Positions 27,562 through 36,523 of a DNA stretch of 64,000 nucleotides are shown here, in pieces. The translations under genes and the position numbers were made by a program. Source of the stretch: JAHBNG01 sp039028975 (GTDB taxonomy: Bacteria; Chloroflexota; Anaerolineae; Caldilineales; Caldilineaceae). The notes under the pieces are model-generated. The model had not been told where the DNA came from, did no database searches, and saw nothing but the letters and a program-made list of their open reading frames with translations. Position 1 is the stretch's first letter. Each line of letters opens with the position of its first letter. The stretch lies in assembly GCA_039028975.1 (NCBI GenBank), contig JBCCHB010000033.1, positions 52,197 to 116,196 of the forward strand, given 5' to 3'.

Positions 27562-29346
27562 ATGTTATCTTGTATACAAAATAGATCGTTCTGGCAGCAG
27601 ATGAGCGCTGCCCTTGTATTGACGTTTGTTCTTTTCTTGATGAATGTACCAGGGGCGCAGGCGCAGGATCCACAATTTAATGACCCTGCGAGATGCGGAA
27701 CGTATTCCTTTCCAGCTTATGTAGATTTCTCCTTTTACAACTTTCCTGGAAATATTTCTGTCTCCTATGAGTCTTTTCTCAATGGTCAGAGTATAGAGGC
27801 AACACAACAGGCGACCAATTCAGGAAGTTTCAATATACCTGTCGTTGTTAGTTCTGCTTCCGACACAGCCCGTGTGGTAGTTACTTATAACGGAACAGTG
27901 TACGATAGTGGGGAGTGGACAGGCTGTGATGCCTCATCAGCTGATGGCCAACCAGCCACACCTGTGGTGGCATCAGGAAGCGCTTCCCTCACTGGTGTGG
28001 ACCAGCCCGTGGCGCTCGGCTCTACCTTCGACCACGTCATCCAAGTCGATGGCACAGATATTTCCGGTACTGAGTTTGATTTTGCCTACAACACAACTTG
28101 TCTGACCCTGAACAGCGTTACATTGGATAGCAATTTAACCGGCTTTAACATCGATGATGAAGGCACCAGCGTTGTGGTCTATGCAAATTTCGTTCCGCCC
28201 GTAGCAACTTTCCCCACTGGCGGAACCAATATGGTTTTGTTAAACTTCACCGCTTCTACAGATCATACTGCATGTGGCGCAACAGAGACGGTTACCCTCT
28301 CCAATGCGGTCTTCACCGATAACAACGGTGATGAAGTCAGCGGCACCACCACCGATGGCGTCATTACCATCACCAACGACCCACCTGTGGCCAATGATGA
28401 TGTCTTCAATATTGGTACTGAGACAAGCCTTCAATCCCTAGATGTCTTATTCAACGACACAGACCCAGAGGGTGCATCCTTATCGATTGGTTCCGTTACA
28501 CCAGGTGCAGGCGGCACAGCAGTTGTTTATGGCACAAACATCAACTATACAACGAATGCAACGACCCCATTAGACACCTTTACCTATATCGCCAGCGACG
28601 GTGTGAACAACAGCAGCAGCGCCACTGCAACCGTCGTCTACGGTGCCTACGGTGACTGTAACTTCAATGGCTCTACCAACGTGGCCGATATCATTCGCCT
28701 CATCGTAGAGTTCTTCTCAAACGATACCACACAGGGTGATTATCTGACTGTCTTTGCCGGTTCGCCCAGCAGCAGCCCCAATGGTTGTGATGCCAACGCT
28801 GACGGAGCCATTGGCTCAGGGGATCTTGTCTGTATGGTTAACTTAATCCAGGGACGCCCCTGCGGTGGTACCGTCATGGCGGCCAGCATCACCTCAGCAG
28901 CACCCTCCCTCTCTCTGACGACGCCCGTGGTCAACGAGAATGAAGGTTTCGACATCGCCCTAGACTATCAGGACAACAGCAACAACATTACAGCCATGCT
29001 CTTTGCCCTGGACTACAACACCACCTACCTCTCTGCCAATGGCAACGTCACCTTCAATCTTAATGACCAGTACAATGGCGGTGCAGGCACCCAAGAAGGG
29101 CGCTACACCATGAGCGTCTTCTCCATGGACAAGCTGGTGGTTCCGAACGGTACCTTGGCCACCATCCCCATGATTGCTACCTGCGGCAACCGAGCAGCCA
29201 TCGACATGGGCTTTGGCGAAAACCCATCCCCCAGCCTCGCGGACGTCGCCGGCCAGGAAATCACCCCTGAGCTATCCTCATCCGGTGTCTTCGTCCAGTG
29301 TGACGATGGTGGCTTCATCTTCATTCCAATTATGGTTCGGGACTAA
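27562..29346 (+). CDS. Secreted cohesin/dockerin protein with cadherin-like domain (copy 1)
   Basis: The product has 594 residues; AGGAG precedes the ATG. A signal peptide (about 1-35, ending AQAQD) is followed by a beta-rich N-terminal region, a cohesin-like domain (about 145-270), a VCBS/cadherin-like module (PPVANDDVFNIGTE...), a dockerin pair (DCNFNGSTNVADIIRLIVEF and CDANADGAIGSGDLVCMVNL, Ca-binding Asp/Asn at loop positions 1, 3, 5, 12), and a second cohesin-like region. It ends FIFIPIMVRD. Cohesin and dockerin modules normally bind each other, so self-assembly or pairing with the next protein is possible. Under SARP-type promoter P4. Confidence 0.8.
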   Translation: MLSCIQNRSFWQQMSAALVLTFVLFLMNVPGAQAQDPQFNDPARCGTYSFPAYVDFSFYNFPGNISVSYESFLNGQSIEATQQATNSGSFNIPVVVSSASDTARVVVTYNGTVYDSGEWTGCDASSADGQPATPVVASGSASLTGVDQPVALGSTFDHVIQVDGTDISGTEFDFAYNTTCLTLNSVTLDSNLTGFNIDDEGTSVVVYANFVPPVATFPTGGTNMVLLNFTASTDHTACGATETVTLSNAVFTDNNGDEVSGTTTDGVITITNDPPVANDDVFNIGTETSLQSLDVLFNDTDPEGASLSIGSVTPGAGGTAVVYGTNINYTTNATTPLDTFTYIASDGVNNSSSATATVVYGAYGDCNFNGSTNVADIIRLIVEFFSNDTTQGDYLTVFAGSPSSSPNGCDANADGAIGSGDLVCMVNLIQGRPCGGTVMAASITSAAPSLSLTTPVVNENEGFDIALDYQDNSNNITAMLFALDYNTTYLSANGNVTFNLNDQYNGGAGTQEGRYTMSVFSMDKLVVPNGTLATIPMIATCGNRAAIDMGFGENPSPSLADVAGQEITPELSSSGVFVQCDDGGFIFIPIMVRD

Positions 29347-29380
29347 GACGGCTTAGGGTAGTACCCTTCATGTGATATAA

Positions 29381-29422
29381 AAACAAAGCGTCCGGTCGCA
29401 TAACTGGGCGCTTTGTTTTTTT
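29381..29422 (+). terminator. Rho-independent terminator
   Basis: AAACAAAGCG (29381-29390) pairs with CGCTTTGTTT (29409-29418), and the T-run continues to 29422. It separates the two cohesin/dockerin genes, so the second needs read-through or its own promoter. The stem also carries A-run/T-run ends suited to both strands. Confidence 0.75.
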
Positions 29423-29451
29423 GATGCCGATCACACCAAAGGAAATTCACT

Positions 29452-30942
29452 ATGAGTTCATTAATGCACAACAGAACATCCACCCAACGCATGGTGGCAA
29501 TTGTTGCTATTGCTTTCCTGATTGTTATCACCAAAGGACCAACAACACTCCATGCCCAGAATGACCTGTCGCTGATAGGCGTGAATCAGGTGGCCGCTCC
29601 TGGATCGATATTTGACCATGTGATTCAAGTCGGCGGCTCAGATATTCTGGGGACGGAATTTGAGTTTGCCTATAATCAATCTTGTTTCACGCTCAATGAA
29701 GTATCGTTGGCAACCGCCCTGGCGTCTGAATTTAACATCGATGTTGAAGGCAACAGCGTTATGGTCTATCCGAATCTGGTTACCCCGCCCCCGACGATTG
29801 CGGGCGGAAGCGATATGGTGACGCTAAACTTCACAGCATCTAGCATCACCACGGCCTGTGGGATTACGGAGACGGTTAGCATTCCCACCGTTCTCTTCAC
29901 GGATAGCGACGGCAACGAACTTGGCGGCACCACAACCGATGGAATCATTACCATTGCCAACGATCCCCCAACGGTAGAGGACGACCTTGTCAATATTGGC
30001 ACAGAATTGAGTGCCCAAACCCTAGACGTATTGGCCAATGATAGCGACCCTGAAGGGCTTCCGCTGCTGATTGTGTCCATCGGCATAACGGAGACAGATG
30101 GAAGCGTTACCAACAACACAACAGACATTACCTATACAGCCACGGGCAACACACCAGTCGATACTTTTACCTATGTGACCAGTGACGGAACAAGCGACAG
30201 CACTGAAAGTGCCACCGTCACCGTTGTCTACGGTGAGCATGGCGACTGCAACTTCTCCGGTTCAACCAACATCGCCGATATCATCCGCTTTTTGGTGGAA
30301 TACTTTTCTCAGGACACATCAACTGAGGACTATCTGACCGTCTTTTCTGGTGCGCTCAACAGTAGCCCCAATGGCTGTGATGCCAACGGCGACGCAACAT
30401 TGGGTGCAGCCGACATCCCCTGTATGGTCGATTTGGCCCAAGGGCGCCCTTGCGGTGGCACCGTTATGGCGGCCAGCACCAAACTAACAACAGCTCTCCC
30501 AACCTTATCCCTTAATTCTCCTGTCGTCAACGAAAACGAGCGCTTCTACATCACCTTAGACTATCAAGACAATGGCAACAGCGTCACGGCCATGCTCTTT
30601 GCCCTAGACTACAACAGCAGCTACCTCTCTGCCGATGGAAACGTCACCTTCAACCTCAACGACCAGTACAACGGCGGTGCAGGTACGGAAGCAGGTCGCT
30701 ACACCATGAGCGTCTTCTCCATGGACAAGCTAGTGGTTCCGTCCGGTACCTTGGCCACCATCCCCATGATTGCTGCCTGCGGCAACCAGGCCGCCATCGA
30801 CATGGGCTTTAGCGAAGATCCAGCGCCGAGCCTATCTAGCATCAGCGGAGTAGAGATCACGCCGGAGCTGGCTACATCCGGTGTCTTTGTCCAGTGTGAT
30901 GACGGCGATTTGATCTATGTTCCACTGATGGTTAGGCAATAG
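29452..30942 (+). CDS. Secreted cohesin/dockerin protein with cadherin-like domain (copy 2)
   Basis: The 496-residue product is a paralogue of the protein at 27562 lacking its N-terminal beta-rich region. It has a signal peptide ending in HAQND, a cohesin-like domain (about 35-165), a cadherin/VCBS-like module, a dockerin pair (DCNFSGSTNIADIIRFLVEY and CDANGDATLGAADIPCMVDL), a second cohesin-like region, and the ending LIYVPLMVRQ. The C-terminal 140 residues are almost the same as in copy 1. It lies just after terminator 29381-29422. Likely surface or matrix structural function. Confidence 0.8.
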   Translation: MSSLMHNRTSTQRMVAIVAIAFLIVITKGPTTLHAQNDLSLIGVNQVAAPGSIFDHVIQVGGSDILGTEFEFAYNQSCFTLNEVSLATALASEFNIDVEGNSVMVYPNLVTPPPTIAGGSDMVTLNFTASSITTACGITETVSIPTVLFTDSDGNELGGTTTDGIITIANDPPTVEDDLVNIGTELSAQTLDVLANDSDPEGLPLLIVSIGITETDGSVTNNTTDITYTATGNTPVDTFTYVTSDGTSDSTESATVTVVYGEHGDCNFSGSTNIADIIRFLVEYFSQDTSTEDYLTVFSGALNSSPNGCDANGDATLGAADIPCMVDLAQGRPCGGTVMAASTKLTTALPTLSLNSPVVNENERFYITLDYQDNGNSVTAMLFALDYNSSYLSADGNVTFNLNDQYNGGAGTEAGRYTMSVFSMDKLVVPSGTLATIPMIAACGNQAAIDMGFSEDPAPSLSSISGVEITPELATSGVFVQCDDGDLIYVPLMVRQ

Positions 30943-31146
30943 TCAGGAAACGGAGATTGTTCAATGAGCACGCCCAAGCGCGGCACGAGGCGTGCCTTCT
31001 CCGCTACAGTCTGCCCTGTAAATAGGAGACGGATTCAGAGGGATTAGCAGGATCATTTTCATCCTCCGCGGTGCCTCTTGATCCATGAAAACTATTGATT
31101 ATCATTAAAGCCCTCCAGCAACAACGCCACCCACCTCTGCCCTAAA

Positions 31147-31239
31147 AAAGAACAGGGATTAGCCAGATTTCTAAGATTGGAAGAGAGAAATCTTCGTACT
31201 CTTTAAAATCCTTGTTCAATAAAGTTGTCAACCACATGA
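31147..31239 (+). repeat. Dispersed 93-bp repeat R2, copy 1
   Basis: The segment with AACAGGGATTAGCCAGATTT and GAGAAATCTTCGTACTCTTT recurs, inverted and about 90% alike by eye, at 50310-50405. Both copies have an 85-bp hairpin element on the same side, within about 190 bp. It has no coding sense of its own. Confidence 0.65.
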
Positions 31240-31335
31240 GGTGCCAAAAGAACCATCTTTGTTTGGTTTTCATCTTTCTCATCTTCCCATCTTTGTTTGG
31301 TTTTCAGGGCAAAGCATCCTACGCGCTCCATCTTT

Positions 31336-31399
31336 GGACGCTTTTCGGACGTTCTACAGCAGATTTGCGGACGTTTGCTGGACATCTGGAGGGTATCAT
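31336..31399 (+). promoter_or_regulatory. SARP-type promoter P5 (GGACG direct repeats)
   Basis: GGACG or GGACA starts at 31336, 31347, 31369 and 31380, exactly 11 bp apart, with one degenerate unit at 31358. TATCAT at 31394-31399 starts 14 bp after the last repeat start. It is followed by hairpin element copy E and then the gene at 31530. Confidence 0.75.
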
Positions 31400-31424
31400 G
31401 GCGGCATCACACAAATCCTTCATT

Positions 31425-31509
31425 TATATTGCGGTCGTTTTCAAAATCCGTAGGTTTCCTAAGCTCCACCAGCGAAATCCAACGACGATTTTGAAACGGA
31501 GCTGAGTAA
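31425..31509 (-). repeat. 85-bp hairpin element, copy E (MITE-like)
   Basis: It begins TATATTGCGGTCGTTTTC and ends GAAACGGAGCTGAGTAAA, the inverse orientation of copy A. The central stem is less perfect than in other copies. As with copy A it lies between a SARP-type promoter (P5) and the gene it drives. Confidence 0.65.
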
Positions 31510-31529
31510 AACAAAGGAGCCTCATCCCA

Positions 31530-31919
31530 ATGACTATGACTCTTTCAACAATATCTGCTCATCGTTTCGCCCAGAATCAGGCCCTGTTCAACCTACCCAA
31601 TCTCTTCAAACCAATTTCCCAGACAATAGAGAGTTACTCGGCCCGATCCAAGCGGCGAGCCGTAGTCAAAAGCGCGCTCATCGCCATCACCCAACGTTAC
31701 CCTGACTGGGTAGACACCGGATTTGATGAACATTTCATGGCTCACGAAGGCGCATCCATCATGGCCGACTACTGCCAAACGGGGCAACTCCCTGATGCAG
31801 CAGCTCTTGTGGATGCCTGGAGCAACCAGTTCTTCTGGTGCTCCGAGACCAAGCAGAGTACACAAGCGCGATTTCTCCCGGTTGCCCAGGATTTTGTTTA
31901 TATTTTGAGGTCGGCATAA
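31530..31919 (+). CDS. Hypothetical protein, 129 residues
   Basis: ATG 31530 (or 31536) follows AAAGGAG at a slightly long distance. The soluble product has no signal peptide, membrane segment or catalytic motif that I recognise. The first third is basic (ESYSARSKRRAVVKSALI); the remainder is mixed helical with SNQFFWCSETKQS. It sits between SARP-type promoters P5 and P6, so it is a candidate regulon member of unknown function. Confidence 0.6.
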   Translation: MTMTLSTISAHRFAQNQALFNLPNLFKPISQTIESYSARSKRRAVVKSALIAITQRYPDWVDTGFDEHFMAHEGASIMADYCQTGQLPDAAALVDAWSNQFFWCSETKQSTQARFLPVAQDFVYILRSA

Positions 31920-31928
31920 GCGACTTTC

Positions 31929-31993
31929 GGACGTTTTTCGGACGTTTTTCGGACGCTCTTACGGACGATACACGGACGTTCATTTGGTAAAAT
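31929..31993 (+). promoter_or_regulatory. SARP-type promoter P6 (five GGACG direct repeats)
   Basis: This is the best conserved box: GGACG starts at 31929, 31940, 31951, 31963 and 31974 (spacing 11, 11, 12, 11), then TAAAAT at 31988-31993, 14 bp after the last start. It begins ten bases after the stop at 31919 and reads toward the gene at 32161. Confidence 0.8.
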
Positions 31994-32160
31994 TAAGCAG
32001 ACGATAGACAAGTTGGTTATCGTCTGAAGATACAATTTATCAATTCACAATATCAATAGATCCCAATGTATTTGATGTCCACCGGACTGACTCTGGACTA
32101 AACGACCAAGTGACCGTGGACTACTGACAATTTCGATTCACAAAATAAGGAAACATTACC

Positions 32161-32433
32161 ATGGCAAGTAAAATCTTTTTTGGCTCATTCGACTACGCTT
32201 ACAACTGGTACATAAAGGATGCTCAAGGAAACCAGATCGACGTATTCTCCACTGCACCAAATGAGTGGATTATCCGATACTTTTATCGTGCTCAACCAGC
32301 CCGCGTCGAAGTCCAATCTCCCTCAAATGATAAAGCTTCGATAGACATTCCAGCAAAGAACTCACTATTTGTCGGTGTTACAGGCGGTAATGGCAAACCG
32401 GTGGCCATAGGCAGTGCTGAACTTACTCGTTAA
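32161..32433 (+). CDS. Hypothetical protein, 90 residues, beta-rich
   Basis: ATG follows AAGGAAAC. The product (MASKIFFGSFDYAYNWYIKD...) is rich in aromatic and beta-branched residues, with no signal peptide or Cys. It looks like a small beta-sandwich, but I recognise no family. It is directly downstream of SARP-type promoter P6, with a 170-base leader that contains GGACTGACTCTGGACTAAAC-like short repeats similar to those before the gene at 11576. Confidence 0.6.
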   Translation: MASKIFFGSFDYAYNWYIKDAQGNQIDVFSTAPNEWIIRYFYRAQPARVEVQSPSNDKASIDIPAKNSLFVGVTGGNGKPVAIGSAELTR

Positions 32434-32557
32434 GCATAGCCAGTAGATTTTCATCCAATGGTGTCTGGAGAACTTTGCCAGGCACTATATTTACAAATCT
32501 TTTTGGCGGATGCTTGGGCGTACATTGCATTTTATCCATAAGCAGCAGACCCCAATC

Positions 32558-32656
32558 TGTCATCTCGAGAAGGAGCGACGAGAAATCTGACCCTCGATAA
32601 AACGGAAGATTTCTCCCGCCAGTGCCGCTTTGCAGCTGTAGCCAAGCGAAATGACA
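32558..32656. repeat. Dispersed palindromic intergenic repeat
   Basis: It begins TGTCATCTCGAGAAGGAGCG and ends AAGCGAAATGACA, with GAGAAATCT...AGATTTCTC inside. This is the kind of TGTCAT...ATGACA bounded palindrome often found between genes in environmental bacteria; it is probably a non-autonomous element. Confidence 0.55.
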
Positions 32657-32788
32657 ATGAAAGAGTCGCTGCCGTTTAGTAATAAAGATTCCTCCCTCGG
32701 TAACGCTTTATCATTTCACAGATTAAAAACCCACAACGATTAGAACTCCACAATAAATTGGCCCTGTGGCCAAGAAAGGTAAATTCTC

Positions 32789-32983
32789 ATGAATGAAGAT
32801 TCAACCCACAGCTTTGTTCTGCACCTCATCGACGTTCGCTACGATGACGAGTATCCCCATAATTGGCGAGCGATACTTGAACATGTCAATACAAGAGATC
32901 GCTATCCCATTTTTGATATGAAACCAGTCCAAAATCTGTTGGCCCCCTATGAAGACCAGCTAAATATTGAGGGTTGGCCATAG
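32789..32983 (+). CDS. Hypothetical protein, 64 residues
   Basis: ATG with AAGAAAGG upstream opens a 64-codon frame (MNEDSTHSFVLHLIDVRYDD...) rich in acidic and aromatic residues. No family is recognised. It lies before the tail sheath gene in the same direction, but about 470 bp away. Confidence 0.45.
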   Translation: MNEDSTHSFVLHLIDVRYDDEYPHNWRAILEHVNTRDRYPIFDMKPVQNLLAPYEDQLNIEGWP

Positions 32984-33454
32984 GTGGATTTTGGCTCATA
33001 CCCAGTAGTTCGCCGCAAAAACAACATATGATCCACAAAGAACACGAAGGTTTATTCTGAGAAGTTTCGTGAACTTCGTGAACTTCGTGGATCGTTTGAC
33101 CTTTTTGCAGTAGAGAAACAGACATCAAGTTAAGTTGAACATATGAACTCAAGGAATGTGAGGGTTCATGTCCAGCATATTTGATTTCATTAGAGCATTT
33201 CCCCTAATTTATACACACCTCTGATAGAGAACTTCAACCCAATTTTCGTCACTTGCATTGCATACGACAGGTCGTTATACTTATTTTTGTAACGGTTACC
33301 GCAATCTGCCCCTTTAAGCGTTTTTGTACGCTTATTCTGAACAGCCAACCGTAATTTGTCATCCCCCCATTTCAAAATTTATTCACTGGAATCTGTATGG
33401 TAGTCATTTTGAGAGCCGTTGCCATCATTCCTATTGCATACAAAGGAGCCAATT
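32984..33454. other. Gene-free stretch before the sheath gene
   Basis: No convincing gene. It holds a short tandem GTGAACTTC (33069-33090) and a moderately AT-rich run; no clear promoter hexamers or GGACG box was found. Confidence 0.4.
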
Positions 33455-35020
33455 ATGCCCGAATATTTAGCACCTGGCGTTTATGTAGAAGAGGTACCGT
33501 CAGGAAACAATCCGATTGCTGGCGTCGGGACCAGCACGGCCGGTTTTGTAGGGGCTGCGGAGCGCGGCCCATTGGAGCCTAAGTTCATCTCGAATCTTTG
33601 GGAATTTAAGCAGTGGTATGGGGATTATATTCCAAAACAATCTTACCTTGCTTACGCAGTTGAAGGCTTCTTTGCCAATGGCGGGCAACGCTGCTTTGTT
33701 TGTCGCGTTGTTGGTAAAGATTCTAAATTTTCTGCAGCGTCAGTGGGTAAATTAAAAGTGATTGCTAGTGGCTCTGGAAGCTGGGGAGATTCTGTGTCCA
33801 TCAAGCTCGAGCAAGCAACCCAAGCTATACGAGCACTGGAAGAAGAACCACAACCCGTCCCACCAAAACCACAGGTGGATTGGGTCAAAGCGACGATAGA
33901 ATACAAAGACGGTGAAGAAGTCAAAACGAGTGAGGTCTATGATGATCTAACCCATGATCCATTCGCCAGTAACAATATTCAAAAAGTCCTCAACACAAAC
34001 TCAAAGCTTATTCGCGTGTGGTGGGAGGACGATGCACCAGAGAAGCTGCCTGCGGATGGCGCCCCGGTTAATCTGGCCGGTGGAGCCGATGTTGATTTAA
34101 CAGCCGCTGATTATGCCGGCACGTCTTTTACAGAAATCAGTGGAATGTTTGCGGAGGCACCACCTGCAGATGTCCTCGCACCCGGTACAATTCAAGGGTT
34201 AGCGGCTCTCGAACTAATTGATGAAGTGGCTATCGTCGTTGCGCCCGATCAGGCACGCGAAACAATCGGTCCTGATATTACAAACTCTGTGATTAGCCAT
34301 TGTGAGACGGCAATGAAAGATCGATTTGCTGTGTTGTCTGTAGCGGCGAGTCAGAATGACGTCTCAAAAGTGAAGTTGCCCAGCGATACAAGCTATGCTG
34401 CCTACTACTATCCCTGGATTAAAGTGACCGATCCGGCTACCAATGGAATTAGAACTGTTCCTGCCGTTGGTCATATAGCTGGTATCTATGCCCGTTCTGA
34501 CATTGAGCGAGGCGTCCACAAAGCACCGGCCAATGAAGTTGTTCGCAATGCAAAAGATCTGGAATTCCCCGTTACAAAAGCCATGCAGGATATTCTCAAT
34601 CCGAGAGGCGTAAACTGCATCCGTGATTTTCGTAGCGACGGGCGCGGCATACGCGCCTGGGGTGCCCGCACCATGAGCAGCACGCCAGAGTGGAAGTACA
34701 TCAACGTCCGTCGTCTTTTCCTCTTCTTGGAAGAATCCATCGATGAAGCCACCCAATGGGTTGTCTTTGAACCGAATGGACCTGGCACCTGGGCCGACGT
34801 AGAACGAGCCGTGGGGAACTTTTTGCGAACCCAGTGGACCAATGGGGCATTGATGGGTGCAACACCAGACGAAGCGTTTTTCGTGGCCTGTAACCGCACA
34901 ACCATGACGCAGGATGACATAGACAATGGGCGTTTGATCTGCGTCATTGGGGTTGCACCGATTAAACCTGCCGAATTTGTTATCTTCCGCATCAGCCAAA
35001 AGACGGCCGATGCAGCGTAG
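33455..35020 (+). CDS. Contractile tail sheath protein (phage or extracellular injection system type)
   Basis: The start ATG 33455 has AAAGGAG seven bases upstream; a longer frame begins at 33419. The 521 residues begin with PEYLAPGVYVEEVPSGNNPIAG, the hallmark start of tail sheath proteins, followed by GVGTSTAGFVGAAERGP. The C-terminal domain has INPRG-like LNPRGVNCIRDF, WGARTMSS and YINVRRLFLFLEESI, and ends with VGVAPIKPAEFVIFRISQ, all sheath family blocks. Such proteins form the contracting outer tube of phage tails, R-pyocins and extracellular contractile injection systems. No tube, baseplate, spike or ATPase gene is visible nearby. Confidence 0.92.
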   Translation: MPEYLAPGVYVEEVPSGNNPIAGVGTSTAGFVGAAERGPLEPKFISNLWEFKQWYGDYIPKQSYLAYAVEGFFANGGQRCFVCRVVGKDSKFSAASVGKLKVIASGSGSWGDSVSIKLEQATQAIRALEEEPQPVPPKPQVDWVKATIEYKDGEEVKTSEVYDDLTHDPFASNNIQKVLNTNSKLIRVWWEDDAPEKLPADGAPVNLAGGADVDLTAADYAGTSFTEISGMFAEAPPADVLAPGTIQGLAALELIDEVAIVVAPDQARETIGPDITNSVISHCETAMKDRFAVLSVAASQNDVSKVKLPSDTSYAAYYYPWIKVTDPATNGIRTVPAVGHIAGIYARSDIERGVHKAPANEVVRNAKDLEFPVTKAMQDILNPRGVNCIRDFRSDGRGIRAWGARTMSSTPEWKYINVRRLFLFLEESIDEATQWVVFEPNGPGTWADVERAVGNFLRTQWTNGALMGATPDEAFFVACNRTTMTQDDIDNGRLICVIGVAPIKPAEFVIFRISQKTADAA

Positions 35021-35141
35021 AAATTTCGTAAAACGACTCCACAGACGTCTTGCCTGGCGAGGCATAGATAACATATCCTGAAGTTAACCTTTTCTTACAT
35101 ATTGAGTGGACATTAAGCAAAAGTGTTTAGTGGGACAAACC

Positions 35142-36266
35142 ATGATGAATCAAACCGGTGAAGGAGCTTTTGGCACAAACTATGCTGGAGCCTATCTGCT
35201 GCTGCGGGCCGTGCTAGATGCCCGTCTTCCTTGGCTGATTGCAGAGCAGATGTATCCAAATTGGGGGGGACCTGATGGAGATGAACTGGATGATGGAGAT
35301 GAGCTGGATGAAGAGGTAGAAGAAGAGAGCGCTTCGGTTGCGCCGCTGCTACTGGCATTGGGATTGCGCTGGCGGGGGGTGCCGGTTGATTACTCAACAA
35401 CCCTTGATTCTGGACTGGCCTGGATGGCCGGGCTGGACAAGGCACCTGGATGGGGAACCCTCTACAGCCAGTGGCAGCAGACCACCGCCACAGAGCATGT
35501 TGACTTCCAGAAAGAGCTGGTTCGGGTCCTCTTTGGCCAGCGCATGCTGCCCAGCGACACGCTCCATCTCCATCGGGTTGAGCTTGGTGAGGAGCAAGTG
35601 GCCCTGATTGCTGGCTCCACTGACAGCGATCTGTGGCCATTGGGGCAGGTCATTCAGACAGACAGCGAGTTGACCCCCATCTTGCAGGAGTGGGCAGCCT
35701 GGTGGGAAGAACGCACCGATGCAAAGCCCACCTGGATCATGGACGCAGAGCTCCAGCAGCGCTGCGGCACCCTGCCCCCTGAGCTGGAAGTCCAGGTCGT
35801 CTCGGCTTCTGTCGCGGTTAATGAAGAAGAAGATGATGATGATGATGGGGAAGAAAGCGGCGCGGATGATGGCGCAACCGACGAGGAACAGGAGGACGAA
35901 TCGGGCGATTTTACCAAAGCTCATGCTCAGAATCGCGCGGCGTTGCTCGATACAATGGAGACTCTAGAAGAGGGGCGTTTGGGGCTGCCCCAACTCGACC
36001 TAACCGTTGCCCTGGTAACGGTCTCCCTGCTGCGGCTTTGGGCACGCTGGCTGCGTCAATTTGCCAGCTCCAGCACACCCTATCTGCTGGCCAACTTTAT
36101 TCGCCGAGACGGGACCGTGCAGGTGGATGACGCCCAGATTCAGGTCCGGCTCGATCCCATGCCGCTCGATGTGGTCCTGGAGTTGGTCGACTATTTTGAC
36201 CCCATTGAGCGCATCTCTTGGCTCGACAAGCGCACCGTGCGGTACGCCATTCGGGAGCAGTGGTGA
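35142..36266 (+). CDS. Injection-system-associated protein, tape-measure-like (tentative)
   Basis: ATG 35142 is chosen; a GTG at 35106 is possible and neither has a clear RBS. The 374 residues have an N-terminal YAGAYLLLRAVLDARLPWLI block, two long acidic Asp/Glu runs (about residues 40-60 and 215-255), and a C-terminal half ending with RDGTVQVDDAQIQVRLDPMP...ISWLDKRTVRYAIREQW. These end blocks resemble the C-terminal part of proteins called contractile injection system tape measure proteins in extracellular injection loci. It is located 120 bp after the sheath gene. Identification is by memory of family motifs and remains tentative. Confidence 0.45.
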   Translation: MMNQTGEGAFGTNYAGAYLLLRAVLDARLPWLIAEQMYPNWGGPDGDELDDGDELDEEVEEESASVAPLLLALGLRWRGVPVDYSTTLDSGLAWMAGLDKAPGWGTLYSQWQQTTATEHVDFQKELVRVLFGQRMLPSDTLHLHRVELGEEQVALIAGSTDSDLWPLGQVIQTDSELTPILQEWAAWWEERTDAKPTWIMDAELQQRCGTLPPELEVQVVSASVAVNEEEDDDDDGEESGADDGATDEEQEDESGDFTKAHAQNRAALLDTMETLEEGRLGLPQLDLTVALVTVSLLRLWARWLRQFASSSTPYLLANFIRRDGTVQVDDAQIQVRLDPMPLDVVLELVDYFDPIERISWLDKRTVRYAIREQW

Positions 36267-36523
36267 GTATCGATTAACCAAACCTAGCGAGTACAAGAAG
36301 TTGCATAACAACACGAAAGAAGAGGAATTGTATAGCAAAAAAAGCGGCGACAAAAGCCCCAACCTTTAAGGAAGCGATTTTAAGTGAGCACCCTTGGGCC
36401 AAGGAATTAAAGAACATCGATGAATATCATTATCCTTGAGCGCTCACAGTCCCAAAGTCGGTCTTACGGATATGACCGTGAGGGGAGCGGAAACTTTCCT
36501 TTAGTGCCAAGAGAAATTAGAAG

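Noticed and set aside
31929..31980. CRISPR or mini-satellite made of CGGACGTTTTT units
   Set aside because: The fixed distance to a -10 hexamer and recurrence upstream of several genes fit a SARP operator better.
33455..36266. Prophage
   Set aside because: Only one tail-type gene plus one uncertain partner; no capsid, terminase, portal, integrase or lysis genes in the window.
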